A DNA stretch of 64,000 nt from Bacteroidales bacterium 52_46 (GCA_001915385.1 MNQK01000028.1:62001-126000); one strand, 5' to 3'. Shown: positions 43,599-52,396, counted from the first letter of the stretch. Numbers and translations are program-made. Notes: a model not told the origin generated them from the letters alone.

Positions 43599-44798
43599 AT
43601 GAACGTAACAGCTAATATCGTGTGTTACAAGTCAAAAACTCTCGCAAATGGCGAACACCCTCTAATGATTCGCGTATGCAAAGACGGCAAAAAGAAGTAC
43701 AAGAGCTTAGGCGTGTCCGTAAATCCTAAGTATTGGAACTTTGAGAGAAATACGCTAAAACATAATTCTCCTAATTATGAGTATCTTAGCAAACTCATAG
43801 CTGACAAGGCAAGTGAGTTGTCTGCCGAGATAGTTAAACTGAAATCTGAGCGTAAAGAGTTTACTGCAAGCACTTTAATAGACGATAGAGCCAAGCGAGT
43901 TAAACCAAAAACCATGCATGACCTATTCTGTGAGCAAATCCAACGGCTCGCTGATGAGGGCAGACGAGGTTATATGTTATCTGTCAAGCAAGTCTATAAC
44001 TCACTTGTATCGTTCAATAATCACCTTGACATCTGTTTTTCAGACATAGATGTTTGTTTCTTACGCAGATATGAAGCATGGCTACGGAAGCAGGGATTGG
44101 CAGAGAATACTATCGGCATAAGATTCAGAACACTACGAGCCATATATAATTTGGCAATAGAAGAAAACATAGCCGATTCTGAAAACTATCCTTTCAAGAA
44201 ATATAAGGTGGCTCGACTGCATGAGGAAACGGCAAAACGCTCTCTTGCCAAAGAGGACATAGACCGTATTCTCACCTATAAGTCCAATAATCGCTATATG
44301 CGATTCCCTATTGACATATTCGCTTTCACATATTATTGTGGCGGTATCAACTTCATAGACATTGCCAACCTCACCCCTGCAAACATCATAGAGGGGAAGT
44401 TGGTCTATAAGCGACACAAGACAAGCAAGCTAATCAAAATCCCTCTGCAACCGCAAGCGATTGAACTTATAAATAAGTATCATCGCAAAAACAGTCCGTA
44501 TCTGTTCCCAATCCGATCTGACTTCCACCAAACGGAGATTCAGAAGTCAAACCGTATTCATAAGGTCATATCCAAAGTAAACCAACGGCTCAAAGAGATA
44601 GGCGAGGATTTAGGCTTACCCCTAACTCTCACCACCTACGTTGCACGGCACAGTCAGGCAACCGTGATGAAGCGAGCAGGGGTATCAACAGCCGTAATCC
44701 GTGAAATCATGGGACATAGCTCTGAAAGAGTAACACAGATATATCTTGACAGCTTCGACAATGAGCAGATACACAATGCAATGAAGAATCTCCTTTGA
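43599..44798 (+). CDS. Tyrosine recombinase (integrase) of the element
   Basis: 399 residues. An arm-type DNA-binding N-terminus (1-85), a SAM-like core-binding domain (about 105-195) and a catalytic domain. C-terminal motifs are YVARHSQATVMKRAGVS (Arg of box II), IREIMGHSS (His) and VTQIYLDSF (Tyr nucleophile). At box I, where most family members have Arg (CRGMxFxD), this protein reads CGGINFIDIANL, so the first catalytic Arg appears to be Gly; related Bacteroidota integrases may share this. It lies next to the tRNA-Phe att site and points into the element. Confidence 0.9.
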   Translation: MNVTANIVCYKSKTLANGEHPLMIRVCKDGKKKYKSLGVSVNPKYWNFERNTLKHNSPNYEYLSKLIADKASELSAEIVKLKSERKEFTASTLIDDRAKRVKPKTMHDLFCEQIQRLADEGRRGYMLSVKQVYNSLVSFNNHLDICFSDIDVCFLRRYEAWLRKQGLAENTIGIRFRTLRAIYNLAIEENIADSENYPFKKYKVARLHEETAKRSLAKEDIDRILTYKSNNRYMRFPIDIFAFTYYCGGINFIDIANLTPANIIEGKLVYKRHKTSKLIKIPLQPQAIELINKYHRKNSPYLFPIRSDFHQTEIQKSNRIHKVISKVNQRLKEIGEDLGLPLTLTTYVARHSQATVMKRAGVSTAVIREIMGHSSERVTQIYLDSFDNEQIHNAMKNLL

Positions 44799-44805
44799 AA
44801 TATAC

Positions 44806-44837
44806 AAAAGTCCATAGCGTATAACTATGGACTTTTT
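44806..44837. terminator. Bidirectional terminator between integrase and TIR-like gene
   Basis: A perfect 12-bp stem, AAAAGTCCATAG (44806-44817) against CTATGGACTTTT (44825-44836), with A and T tracts on both sides serving the convergent genes. Confidence 0.88.
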
Positions 44838-44838
44838 G

Positions 44839-45657
44839 TTAAACCAACTTATTTAAGTCGATATTATATCCGGCACTTTTCATTTCTTTAGCTAATCCAA
44901 ATTTCCAAGCACCCCCGTTATCAATCCCTAAATAAAGTACTCCACTTATATCCGAAGGTAGTTCCAAATCTCCTTTTACTAATGCTACAACCCTTTCTCG
45001 ACCTAATTTCCCTATAAAATATCCATGCTCAAAGATTACATTTTGACGAGCTCTTTCCTTAATGGCATCTTCCTTTCCAACAAGGCAACCCTTATCATCA
45101 GGGGTCATTAGTATTATTGCAAATCCTACATCTGAAAAATCTTCAAACTTTTCTATAATAGTTTTTCCTCCATTGGGTTGTTCATGGAGTATGATAGGAT
45201 TTAGGTTTAATTTCTCAATAAACCGAGCCACAGTTTCTTTCACCTCATTGTCTCTGCCATGCACAATAAAAACTTTATCAGAAGTCTTTGATTTAGTTAC
45301 ATTTGATGATTTTAGAGACACTTTAGGGTATAATTTATTTAGAAAATCATCATCAGATTCGATTATGCCAATGGCTTCATCTATACTATCAGAGATAACA
45401 CCCACTACGCTCAGTCCATAGGGAGGTTCATATATACAAGTAAATGGGTCAACATCTCGCACTACTAAACCACCGACCATTGGAGGTGGAGAAATAGTGA
45501 TAGTCTTTGATGTCCCAGCTAACCTTAAAATTTTCTGGACAAAAGGAATTTTTTTATTTATTGAGCTTCTTGTTTGTGGGTGATATTTCTGTTCCCAACT
45601 GTATAAGAGCTGTTGGAAATCCTCAAGTTCACGTATTATTTCTATCTTACTTTTCAT
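44839..45657 (-). CDS. TIR-like nucleotide-binding protein (PF10137 type)
   Basis: 272 residues from MKSKIEIIREL (45657). The N-terminal 125 residues are of unknown type, with the segment PPPMVGGLVVRDVDPF. The C-terminal domain is the TIR-like predicted nucleotide-binding type: KVFIVHGRDNEVKETVARFI, ILHEQPNGGKTIIEKFE, VGFAIILMTPDDKG, RARQNVIFEHGYFIGKLG (Glu near residue 216). Such domains serve as NAD-degrading effectors in some anti-phage systems. The promoter is almost at the ATG (short leader). The gene is divergent from the unknown 45755 gene, with 97 bases between them. Confidence 0.85.
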   Translation of the reverse strand: MKSKIEIIRELEDFQQLLYSWEQKYHPQTRSSINKKIPFVQKILRLAGTSKTITISPPPMVGGLVVRDVDPFTCIYEPPYGLSVVGVISDSIDEAIGIIESDDDFLNKLYPKVSLKSSNVTKSKTSDKVFIVHGRDNEVKETVARFIEKLNLNPIILHEQPNGGKTIIEKFEDFSDVGFAIILMTPDDKGCLVGKEDAIKERARQNVIFEHGYFIGKLGRERVVALVKGDLELPSDISGVLYLGIDNGGAWKFGLAKEMKSAGYNIDLNKLV

Positions 45658-45663
45658 AATATA

Positions 45664-45694
45664 CAAAATTAGCGATTTTTCATTGATTGGCAAA
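45664..45694 (-). promoter_or_regulatory. Promoter of the TIR-like gene
   Basis: Minus strand TTTG, 19 bases, TAATTTTG (45664-45671). The expected transcription start is within a few bases of the ATG at 45657. Confidence 0.75.
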
Positions 45695-45754
45695 GTGTTC
45701 TGACTTATTATAGGCGGATTTTTCGTAACTTTACATACACAAAAAGCACCGGCT

Positions 45755-46582
45755 ATGAATTTTCCGCTTGACATATCCATAGATAAAGAGCCTTTTCAAT
45801 ATGTTATCAACATTATAAAAGGAAAGGGCGACCCTTACATATCGCCTGACGGTATGGTAAGAATATTCCCAAGCATGATAAAACTTACCATGCCTGATGA
45901 TGCACTATTTATATTTCAGGAAAGATATAACAGTGGCGAGATTCCATGTCAATATAAATATGAAGATTATATTGCTGACAAAGACCTGCAAGCCACTATA
46001 AAGGGATTGAATTTAGACCCTGACGCATTTTGGCTGTTGATTATGTTCTGTTTAGACTATGCTTGCGATGTGTGCTTTTCAGGGTATGAGTTTGCTGATT
46101 CTATTGGTGAACAGATAGCCAAACTCTTGTCAGTTTTATCAGATGAAAAGGACAGTTCAACACAAATTTCAGCCAAATCAGGAAGAAACAAGATTATAAT
46201 CTCCAATAAACAAGTCATTTCTAAAATTAGAGAATGGGTTAAGTTGGGCTATGAATCAGAGAAAGCGACTCTCAATCTCCCTGCCATAAATGATTTTTCA
46301 GAATTGGTTAAAGATTCAGAAGAATCTAACTCCGTATTGATATGGTATTTTGCTTCTTTGCTACGGTACTTTTTTGAGATAAATCCCCAATATAAGGGTA
46401 GAGCGAAAAAATGTACCACTATATCATTGAATAAGAATATCCTTATTTCCAACTTGATTTATTACACACGGCTTTCCCTCAATTCCAATTTCTTGAATGA
46501 TGATGAAGCTCTAAAAGGATTCTTCAAGCAATACAAGGGCAAAGAGATTAAAGCACGGTCAGGAATCTACCCAAGTCTATAA
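45755..46582 (+). CDS. Unknown protein divergent from the TIR-like gene
   Basis: 275 residues, mostly helical and soluble, no signal peptide and no motif I recognise. The middle has a cluster FCLDYACDVCFSGYEFADSI, and the C-terminal part (SNSVLIWYFASLLRYFFEI, FFKQYKGKEIKA) is helical. A -7-like box TAACTTTA lies at 45726-45733 and a strong terminator follows. Similar lone genes beside integrases can be regulators or partners of defence effectors; here that is only inferred from the divergent position next to the TIR-like gene. Confidence 0.7.
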   Translation: MNFPLDISIDKEPFQYVINIIKGKGDPYISPDGMVRIFPSMIKLTMPDDALFIFQERYNSGEIPCQYKYEDYIADKDLQATIKGLNLDPDAFWLLIMFCLDYACDVCFSGYEFADSIGEQIAKLLSVLSDEKDSSTQISAKSGRNKIIISNKQVISKIREWVKLGYESEKATLNLPAINDFSELVKDSEESNSVLIWYFASLLRYFFEINPQYKGRAKKCTTISLNKNILISNLIYYTRLSLNSNFLNDDEALKGFFKQYKGKEIKARSGIYPSL

Positions 46583-46603
46583 ACATTCCCCATAAAGCGA
46601 TAT

Positions 46604-46640
46604 AAGCTCCATTTCTCACAGCGAGAAGTGGGGCTTTTCT
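46604..46640 (+). terminator. Intrinsic terminator
   Basis: A 14-bp stem (AAGCTCCATTTCTC against GAGAAGTGGGGCTT, two wobbles, loop ACAGC) followed by TTTTC. Confidence 0.8.
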
Positions 46641-46719
46641 GTTTTCATGCCCTACTTCATTTTAAGGGGAGTAGAAATCAGCTCAAATTTCACTCTCTAT
46701 CCACCCTCTGAATCAGCAC

Positions 46720-46755
46720 TAATTTTGCAATGTAATCGAAACGATAACGGTTACA
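46720..46755 (+). promoter_or_regulatory. Promoter box and operator-like inverted repeat before the ParB-like gene
   Basis: A -7 box TAATTTTG (46720-46727) is followed at once by the imperfect inverted repeat TGTAATCG-aaacgataa-CGGTTACA (about 46731-46755), which would straddle the transcription start and could serve repression. Confidence 0.45.
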
Positions 46756-46816
46756 TAATCAATAATATTAATCTCTTAAAACCTTTCACGCAGTATAGGT
46801 CAAGCGTGGCAAGATT

Positions 46817-47806
46817 ATGACAACTTCTAACATCACCGTTAACGCAAACACAGTAGTAACCAACAATGTAAAAAGCATGAAAAAACGACTTAATCTCCTC
46901 TTTATAGAGGGCAACCGTCAAAAAATCGACAAGGCAAACATCAAGGAAGCCTATCAGAAAATCAGCACCCACGGCTATATCTCCACCATGCCAATGGAGT
47001 ATCTTCCAATGGAGAAAGCAATCGCAAAGTTAGGGGGCAGGACCCTTTTCAAAGCCACGGTAGTCCGCAAAAGCGGTCAGGGCGAAGCAACAATTTCCAA
47101 CTTCGACATCAAAATGGAAGTTGTCAAGCCGGAAGATTACGCAAATTATGATGGTGTGAGTATAGACGGTCAGCACCGTAACCTCGCCCTACAAATCGGC
47201 GACCTCTTAAATGTAGAACCTACATATACGGAGGTAGATATTCCTGAAAATATGGATATTCTCTCCTATGTGGCTCTACGCAACAATGGCAAAACATGGA
47301 AGAATCCTGATTTCACACATTCAGGGATTTCAACCCAATGCGCAGAAATAGACCATATAATCAAACAATGCGAGGGAAACAAAGAAGATGATACGTTCTT
47401 CTACTCTATCTACACACTATCAACCATTACCATACGAGCCACACAAATCAAGGGGTTGCAGTTAGGGTATAAAACAATAGACAGCTTCCGCAACCTCCAG
47501 CTCTCGCCGGAAACAACCCGTATGGGCGATGAAGTCTTTAAAGCTGCCAAGGCAAACAAAACCCTCACATCTGACCGCTGTAATGGGCGACTTGGGGCGG
47601 CCTTAAAGAAATTCTATATCGAGAATGGCAAAGACTTCCACTCCCTTATTTCTGTCATAGGGCTGATAGACAACGAGACATGGGAAAATCATTTCACGCC
47701 GGAAAAAGGACACTCAATGGAGATAACCGCATACGTTGACGCTCTAAACGCAGTGTGGACGGAACACGAGGAAAAGAATCATATAGACCAATCAGAAGTG
47801 GCATAA
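46817..47806 (+). CDS. ParB-like (DGQHR-type) protein
   Basis: 329 residues. The core GVSIDGQHRNLALQIGD (about 113-129) matches the DGQHR/ParB-Srx fold, with an upstream beta-hairpin region and the following LSYVALRNNGKTWKNPDF segment. The rest is helical. DGQHR-type proteins occur on plasmids and integrative elements; their activity (DNA binding, CTPase or nuclease-like) is not settled from sequence. It lies upstream of the replication-initiator-like gene, suggesting an element maintenance role. Confidence 0.72.
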   Translation: MTTSNITVNANTVVTNNVKSMKKRLNLLFIEGNRQKIDKANIKEAYQKISTHGYISTMPMEYLPMEKAIAKLGGRTLFKATVVRKSGQGEATISNFDIKMEVVKPEDYANYDGVSIDGQHRNLALQIGDLLNVEPTYTEVDIPENMDILSYVALRNNGKTWKNPDFTHSGISTQCAEIDHIIKQCEGNKEDDTFFYSIYTLSTITIRATQIKGLQLGYKTIDSFRNLQLSPETTRMGDEVFKAAKANKTLTSDRCNGRLGAALKKFYIENGKDFHSLISVIGLIDNETWENHFTPEKGHSMEITAYVDALNAVWTEHEEKNHIDQSEVA

Positions 47807-47825
47807 ATCACATTTGAGGCAATCG

Positions 47826-47897
47826 CCAATCTCTGAAAATCAATGGAATCAGTGTGTTTAGTCAAATTCTTACACTGATATGATTTTCAGGGATTGG
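47826..47897 (+). promoter_or_regulatory. Long hairpin between ParB-like and Rep-like genes
   Basis: A 17-bp stem (47826-47842 against 47881-47897, one wobble) encloses a second 7-bp stem ATCAGTG/CACTGAT (47848-47854 and 47873-47879). A further hairpin GAATCTC/GAGATTC lies at 47953-47977, after an AT-rich actatatactatcaactat tract. It has no T-run; it may be an attenuator or part of a replication origin for the next gene. Confidence 0.5.
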
Positions 47898-47996
47898 GTG
47901 ATATAAAACACCCGGACATACTATTAACTATATACTATCAACTATAAATAGGGAATCTCGCCTGACGGCAGAGATTCTAAAAATCAGAATCAAATC

Positions 47997-48899
47997 ATGT
48001 CTGACAATCCTGAATATTACAGAGTGTTTCCTATTGATTTAGCTTCTAAACTGAACAACAAGGAAGCTATGACATATCTTCATCTTCTTTTTAAGGCCGA
48101 TTTTGTTACCGGCGAATCGAATGTGTTACTGGAAACTCTGTCTAATTTATCAGGCTACGATTCTGAAACAGTCAGCTCGTATCTTCATAAAGTTGCAGAT
48201 GAAAGTAACTATCTTATAATTGAGCGTAAAAACATCGGCAATGATTCAGGTAAGCCCAAAACAAAGAACACATATAAAGTTACTTATCCAACTATGAATT
48301 TTATAATGGTGGATAGAGGGTTTCTCGATTTTGAGATTGACGGGCTATCTGATAAAGCCCAACATGACCTGAAAGGTTTTATCCTATTGGTGAAGTGTGT
48401 CTGCCTGAACAACACAAACATCACAAAATATAGTCTTAGGCAGATAGCTGAACGAATCGGCCTGTCATATTCTACAATCCAACGCTATATGGCAAAATGT
48501 ATTGAGCTTGAATATATAGTACAAGAAAACGATTATTATAGAATAACTCTACCATATTTTGACAAAGGTAATGAAAAGCAATTTCCAATGGGAACACCTG
48601 ATTTATACAAAGATATATACCGGGCCATCTCCAATTATTGCATAATGAAAAATTGCACCATTCCTCCTTATAACAAAGACTTCATCAGCAAGATAGCCGT
48701 AAAATATACATATATGGAGTCAGAGCTGACAGATTTAGACAATAAAGCAATAGCAGAGCAATTTTCCATTACAAGACAATTAGAAAGCAGACTACCAAAT
48801 CCTCCTGATAAGATTGACAGTCTGAATTACTTTGTCAAAGTCCTTACAAATGATGTAGTCCACATAAACGATAATACACCCCAAACATATATAATGTGA
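47997..48899 (+). CDS. Winged-helix replication-initiator-like protein
   Basis: 300 residues. Two winged-helix-like regions are visible: residues 8-75 (SKLNNKEAMTYLHLLFKADF, LSNLSGYDSETVSSYLHKV) and 115-180 (LKGFILLVKCVCLNN, SLRQIAERIGLSYSTIQRYM). The C-terminal part is helical (FSITRQLESRL, LNYFVKVLTND). This layout resembles plasmid or phage replication initiators and helix-turn-helix regulators. The structured AT-rich stretch just upstream would suit an origin. I cannot tell initiator from regulator. Confidence 0.65.
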   Translation: MSDNPEYYRVFPIDLASKLNNKEAMTYLHLLFKADFVTGESNVLLETLSNLSGYDSETVSSYLHKVADESNYLIIERKNIGNDSGKPKTKNTYKVTYPTMNFIMVDRGFLDFEIDGLSDKAQHDLKGFILLVKCVCLNNTNITKYSLRQIAERIGLSYSTIQRYMAKCIELEYIVQENDYYRITLPYFDKGNEKQFPMGTPDLYKDIYRAISNYCIMKNCTIPPYNKDFISKIAVKYTYMESELTDLDNKAIAEQFSITRQLESRLPNPPDKIDSLNYFVKVLTNDVVHINDNTPQTYIM

Positions 48900-48924
48900 G
48901 TGGTAGTCAATGTTTTGTCCTCAA

Positions 48925-48952
48925 CCCCGTATCGCAAGATATGGGGATTTTT
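48925..48952 (+). terminator. Intrinsic terminator
   Basis: A 9-bp stem CCCCGTATC-GCAA-GATATGGGG with one wobble, then ATTTTT. Confidence 0.8.
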
Positions 48953-49199
48953 CATTTTTATAATATCCACCTTTTAATCACGATTATAATAGCAAGTTAC
49001 AATAGGCCATATAATCCCCAACCGTATATGCAGATGTGCCATTATTCCAATATTCCCTTTAATCAGTTCAACACAAATTCCAACATCATATTTCCTGCGA
49101 GTGATGAGAGTGCGATTCCACTTAACCAAAAATCCCCCCTCCATACTTGAAAATAAAAACAAAAATCACATTCAATAACCTCTAAAAACTCGCTACAAA

Positions 49200-50222
49200 A
49201 TGGGAAATCTAATGATTTTACCTGCGGTTGAGCCTAAAAGAATCAGTTGGCTCAACGAGTACGCAACAGACCCGGAAGTTATTACAGACATTCCGCAAAG
49301 AGAGAAAAAGACACTTCCGTTCATCGAAGCAAACACAAAGGCGGTCGAACTGTCGCACCTCAAAAACGAGTGCATTGTTCCTGTGTTCAGCAAGGACAAT
49401 GAGCTGACAATCTCGCACCCTGCATTCATTGAAACGGTAGCGGAAGCAGTCAGCACGTTCTACAACGGTGAAACAATCGAAACGCCTGAAATCCGTGTGT
49501 CGCACATCATTAAGGGGAGAATCCCCGAAGCGATACACAAGCCTGCAAATCAGCTCTTGGAATCGGACAAAACGATTTATTACGAGCGAATGATGTTCTG
49601 CATCGAAGTTCCCACTATCTATGAAACGGTAGAGGGAAACAAGCTCACTCTGACCGTTGGCGGTGTGCGTGCCTACAATCACATGAATCTCTACTCCAAA
49701 AAGTCAGTGGAGCGATTCAAAATCTTCGTGGGCTTCAAAAACCTCGTGTGTTGCAACCTCTGTGTTTCATCTGACGGATTCGTGGAGCAGTTGGAAGTGT
49801 CAAACACTTCTGACCTCTATCTCCGCACCCTTGAAATGCTCAACCGCTACAACCCTGCCAAACATCTGCACCTAATGCAGACACTTGGCAACACAAGTAT
49901 GACAGAACACCAATTCTGTCAGATTCTTGGAAAAATGCGATTGTATCAGGCGCTCCCGCAGAAGATACAGCGCAACATTCCACGGTTGCTGATAACAGAC
50001 ACCCAAATCAATGCAGTAGCTAAAGCCTATATCAGCGACCCTGATTTTGGCTCTTATGGCTCTGACATAGATATGTGGAAGTTCTACAACCTCCTGACCG
50101 GAGCGAACAAGAGCAGCTACATTGACAGCTTCCTTGACCGCTCTTTCAACGCAACCGAGGTGGCACAAGGCATTAACGCCGCTCTGCATGGCGATGACCG
50201 CTATTCATGGTTTATAAGCTAA
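49200..50222 (+). CDS. DUF3871 family protein
   Basis: 340 residues matching DUF3871 of Bacteroidota mobile elements: FIEANTKAVELSHLKNECIV, PVFSKDNELTISH, RVSHIIKGRIPEAIH, YYERMMFCIEVPTI, LTVGGVRAYNHMNLYSKK, GFKNLVCCNLCVSSDGF, and the C-terminal DMWKFYNLLTGANKSSYIDS. The function is unknown; the family is typical of integrative and conjugative elements, which supports the mobile nature of the region. The gap before it (48900-49199) holds only the terminator and AT-rich sequence. Confidence 0.9.
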   Translation: MGNLMILPAVEPKRISWLNEYATDPEVITDIPQREKKTLPFIEANTKAVELSHLKNECIVPVFSKDNELTISHPAFIETVAEAVSTFYNGETIETPEIRVSHIIKGRIPEAIHKPANQLLESDKTIYYERMMFCIEVPTIYETVEGNKLTLTVGGVRAYNHMNLYSKKSVERFKIFVGFKNLVCCNLCVSSDGFVEQLEVSNTSDLYLRTLEMLNRYNPAKHLHLMQTLGNTSMTEHQFCQILGKMRLYQALPQKIQRNIPRLLITDTQINAVAKAYISDPDFGSYGSDIDMWKFYNLLTGANKSSYIDSFLDRSFNATEVAQGINAALHGDDRYSWFIS

Positions 50223-50278
50223 ATCCAAACATGGGGGACACTCTGAAAATGGGTGTTCCCTAAAATTTCAATAGCGTT

Positions 50279-50425
50279 ATGAATCAAAATCAGAAAGATG
50301 TCATATCTGAAAGAGGTATGCTTGCAGTCTGCATTGTTGTTGGACTGATACTGTTCTGCATCAATCCGTTCATCGTGGTAGCTCTTTGGCTTATATGGTT
50401 GCTTATCACAAGCATAATAGGCTGA
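50279..50425 (+). CDS. Small membrane peptide
   Basis: 48 residues: a hydrophilic start MNQNQKDVISERG and then two hydrophobic stretches (14-28 and 30-47) that would span the membrane once or twice. It starts 57 bases after the DUF3871 stop and ends just before a good terminator, which supports its being a real gene. No family recognised. Confidence 0.55.
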   Translation: MNQNQKDVISERGMLAVCIVVGLILFCINPFIVVALWLIWLLITSIIG

Positions 50426-50433
50426 CTTCTCAA

Positions 50434-50479
50434 AATCAGGGCATCTGAACACATTGTGTCAGGTGTCCTGATTCTTTTC
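50434..50479 (+). terminator. Intrinsic terminator
   Basis: A 15-bp stem, AATCAGGGCATCTGA (50434-50448) against TCAGGTGTCCTGATT (50459-50473), two wobbles, followed by CTTTTCT. It also borders the next gene run. Confidence 0.75.
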
Positions 50480-50528
50480 TATGCTGAAAAACATTATCAT
50501 GGATAGCCCCAACAATAACATTTTTTCG

Positions 50529-50536
50529 TAACTTTG
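50529..50536 (+). promoter_or_regulatory. Promoter -7 box of the small-gene run
   Basis: TAACTTTG after a T-rich tract, about 55 bases before the first gene of the 50592-52950 run. The -33 box is not clear. Confidence 0.45.
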
Positions 50537-50591
50537 CACTTGATTTACAGTCCCAAAGAGTTGGAGCAACGAATCAACATAATAACGAAAG

Positions 50592-50855
50592 GTGTTATTG
50601 AAATTTTATCTTCAATCATCAAATCTCGCAAATTTGAAATTCCACGAAGATAAGGTTGGCAATAGCACCTGCACTGATTGCTTATACCCTGCCGTGAATG
50701 GCAGATTATATAGCAAAATCGGTGTGGGGCTATTGTTTTATCCGTGGAATAGGCAAATGCGAGAGCCTGATGATTGGATAGAACAAATAAATCCTCACAC
50801 CTTTTTCATGCCTAAATGTAAGCGTTGCAGAGAGGATTATGCGACAGAGAATTAG
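50592..50855 (+). CDS. Small CxxC-CxxC protein
   Basis: 87 residues with a GTG start after an AAAGG sequence. Two Cys pairs, CTDC and CKRC, about 46 residues apart could hold one zinc; between them is GRLYSKIGVGLLFYPWNRQM. No family recognised. It is the first gene in a tightly packed run (50592-52950) with overlaps or gaps of a few bases. The start is uncertain because no ATG is available nearby. Confidence 0.5.
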   Translation: MLLKFYLQSSNLANLKFHEDKVGNSTCTDCLYPAVNGRLYSKIGVGLLFYPWNRQMREPDDWIEQINPHTFFMPKCKRCREDYATEN

Positions 50856-50856
50856 A

Positions 50857-51297
50857 ATGTCAGACATATTTAATCTAAATAGCGACCAACCGCAAATACA
50901 GAATGGTACAAGGACAGATAAATGCCCTGTTTGCGGACATGATATAACAGAGCAGACTAAAATCTGCCCTAACTGCCATGAAACTATTTGGCAAGACCCT
51001 AAAATAGCAGATAATGAAACTTATGATTCAATAGAATCAGATACCGAAGAATTATCTCCCAAAGAAAAGAAGATACAAAAGTATGTTTCGACATACTATC
51101 AATACCTGACCGTGATTGCTATTGTGATTGCTATTCCATTGGCATGGATTACATATAAAGAATATGCAGATAATCAATGGAACAAAGCCGTTTGGTTTAT
51201 TCTTGTGGTATATTTTATAGTATGCCGATTCATTGGGTATTTATTAAAAGGGGTTATCCGCTCTATGGCAGAACGCAAATCAAATAAGATAATCTAA
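50857..51297 (+). CDS. Zinc-ribbon membrane protein
   Basis: 146 residues from MSDIFNLN, one base after the previous stop. An N-terminal zinc ribbon (CPVCGHDITEQTKICPNC, about residues 23-40), an acidic linker, then two membrane helices (about 83-101 and 111-131) and a basic tail. The layout suits a small membrane protein with a cytoplasmic zinc ribbon. Function unknown. Its stop TAA is followed directly by the ATG of the next small gene. Confidence 0.65.
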   Translation: MSDIFNLNSDQPQIQNGTRTDKCPVCGHDITEQTKICPNCHETIWQDPKIADNETYDSIESDTEELSPKEKKIQKYVSTYYQYLTVIAIVIAIPLAWITYKEYADNQWNKAVWFILVVYFIVCRFIGYLLKGVIRSMAERKSNKII

Positions 51298-51402
51298 ATG
51301 GCGGATATTCTAAGTTTCATATTTGGGGCTTGTTGTGTGATTCTTCTTATTGGGGCGATATTGGCTTTTATTCTTTCATTTTTCAATGACAATTATAGAT
51401 AG
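51298..51402 (+). CDS. 34-residue single-helix membrane peptide
   Basis: Starts directly after the stop of the zinc-ribbon gene (TAA-ATG) and ends two bases before the next ATG. The sequence is almost one hydrophobic helix (residues 4-28) with a short polar end FNDNYR. The tight packing argues for a real gene; it could be a small subunit or a toxin-like peptide. Confidence 0.5.
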   Translation: MADILSFIFGACCVILLIGAILAFILSFFNDNYR

Positions 51403-51404
51403 GA

Positions 51405-51926
51405 ATGAGTATCAAAGTAACCGTCAGAAATTATATGTTTCCGCTCTGTTTTTCTCATAACGGGTGGAATGTCAGACTGGAGAAACGGATTGGATTCTTC
51501 AAGGATATAGCCGTAGAAGCATATTTTACACCACCCGTGTTGCCTGATTATACATATTGGAATGAAATATTACCACAACAAGTTTTATCCCTCCTTATAC
51601 AAAAAGGTCAATATCCAACTCATGTTTCGGCTAAAGACATAGAACGGTATAAATCAATAGCACGAAACTATGTGAATGGCATAAAATATCCGGCGGCTCA
51701 ATCTCATAAGTTCTCTGCTAATGGAGGATTCTTGGATAGGTTTATAGGACAGAATATTAGCTCTACACAAAAAGTCGTAGATAGTATTGTTGATTATATG
51801 AATCACAATTTGCCGAAGATAGAGGAACTAACAATTTACGGATATTTGAATCGTTTGCAGGACAATGGAGTAAATTCCTATATAATCTCAACTCTTTCTC
51901 AATTATGCGGTGTTTTAAGAATATAG
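51405..51926 (+). CDS. Unknown soluble protein in the element
   Basis: 173 residues. The N-terminal half has mixed beta structure (KVTVRNYMFPLCFSHNGWNV, FKDIAVEAYFTPP); the C-terminal half is helical (DIERYKSIARNYVNGIKYPA). No signal peptide and no recognised motif. It sits inside the packed run and overlaps the next gene by 22 bases. Confidence 0.6.
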   Translation: MSIKVTVRNYMFPLCFSHNGWNVRLEKRIGFFKDIAVEAYFTPPVLPDYTYWNEILPQQVLSLLIQKGQYPTHVSAKDIERYKSIARNYVNGIKYPAAQSHKFSANGGFLDRFIGQNISSTQKVVDSIVDYMNHNLPKIEELTIYGYLNRLQDNGVNSYIISTLSQLCGVLRI

Positions 51927-52396
51927 CGTATTGTATTGCCAATATTTTTCATTGGGTCTGCACAATTATTGGTGCATTAGTCATTGTTGGATTGCTGACA
52001 TGGCTTCTGCGTTCATGCTACGACAACCATAAGCCTGAATCCGTTTTATATGGGAATTGGAGCAAGGTAGATACTTGCGATATGTGCAGTAATCAGATTC
52101 TTACATTTGATTGGAACGGCAAATATTATGATTCCAATACCGGGAGTGAAGCATGGAATTATCAGTTTATCGAGCCTGATTCCCTGATTCTCTATCATCA
52201 TGCTTTATATGAAGAAAGATGCAAAATACTCAATCTCACAGAAGATACTTTGACCATTAGGCTCTCAGAGAGTATTGTTAATCTTTCAGAAAATGGTAAG
52301 GATATAGAAGCTCCGTATGGAGATTGCTTAAAGCCTATCTATACTTATATCCGTATAAATCACAGTACAATACCTATTGAATATGAAATATGGTAA
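51905..52396 (+). CDS. Membrane-anchored lipocalin-like protein
   Basis: 163 residues. One N-terminal helix (about 15-35, WVCTIIGALVIVGLLTWLL) anchors a small beta domain: LYGNWSKVDTCDMC, LTFDWNGKYYDSN, YQFIEPDSLILYH, LTEDTLTIRL. The order (GNW, then PDSLI, then a D(T/S)L(T/I)I strand) matches the lipoprotein at 53080, so the two are probably related. A lipocalin-like fold is inferred. It overlaps both neighbours. Confidence 0.6.
   Translation: MRCFKNIAYCIANIFHWVCTIIGALVIVGLLTWLLRSCYDNHKPESVLYGNWSKVDTCDMCSNQILTFDWNGKYYDSNTGSEAWNYQFIEPDSLILYHHALYEERCKILNLTEDTLTIRLSESIVNLSENGKDIEAPYGDCLKPIYTYIRINHSTIPIEYEIW

Noticed and set aside
48896..49150. 84-codon open frame after the Rep-like gene
   Set aside because: It contains the terminator of the upstream gene and reads as low-complexity sequence without a domain.
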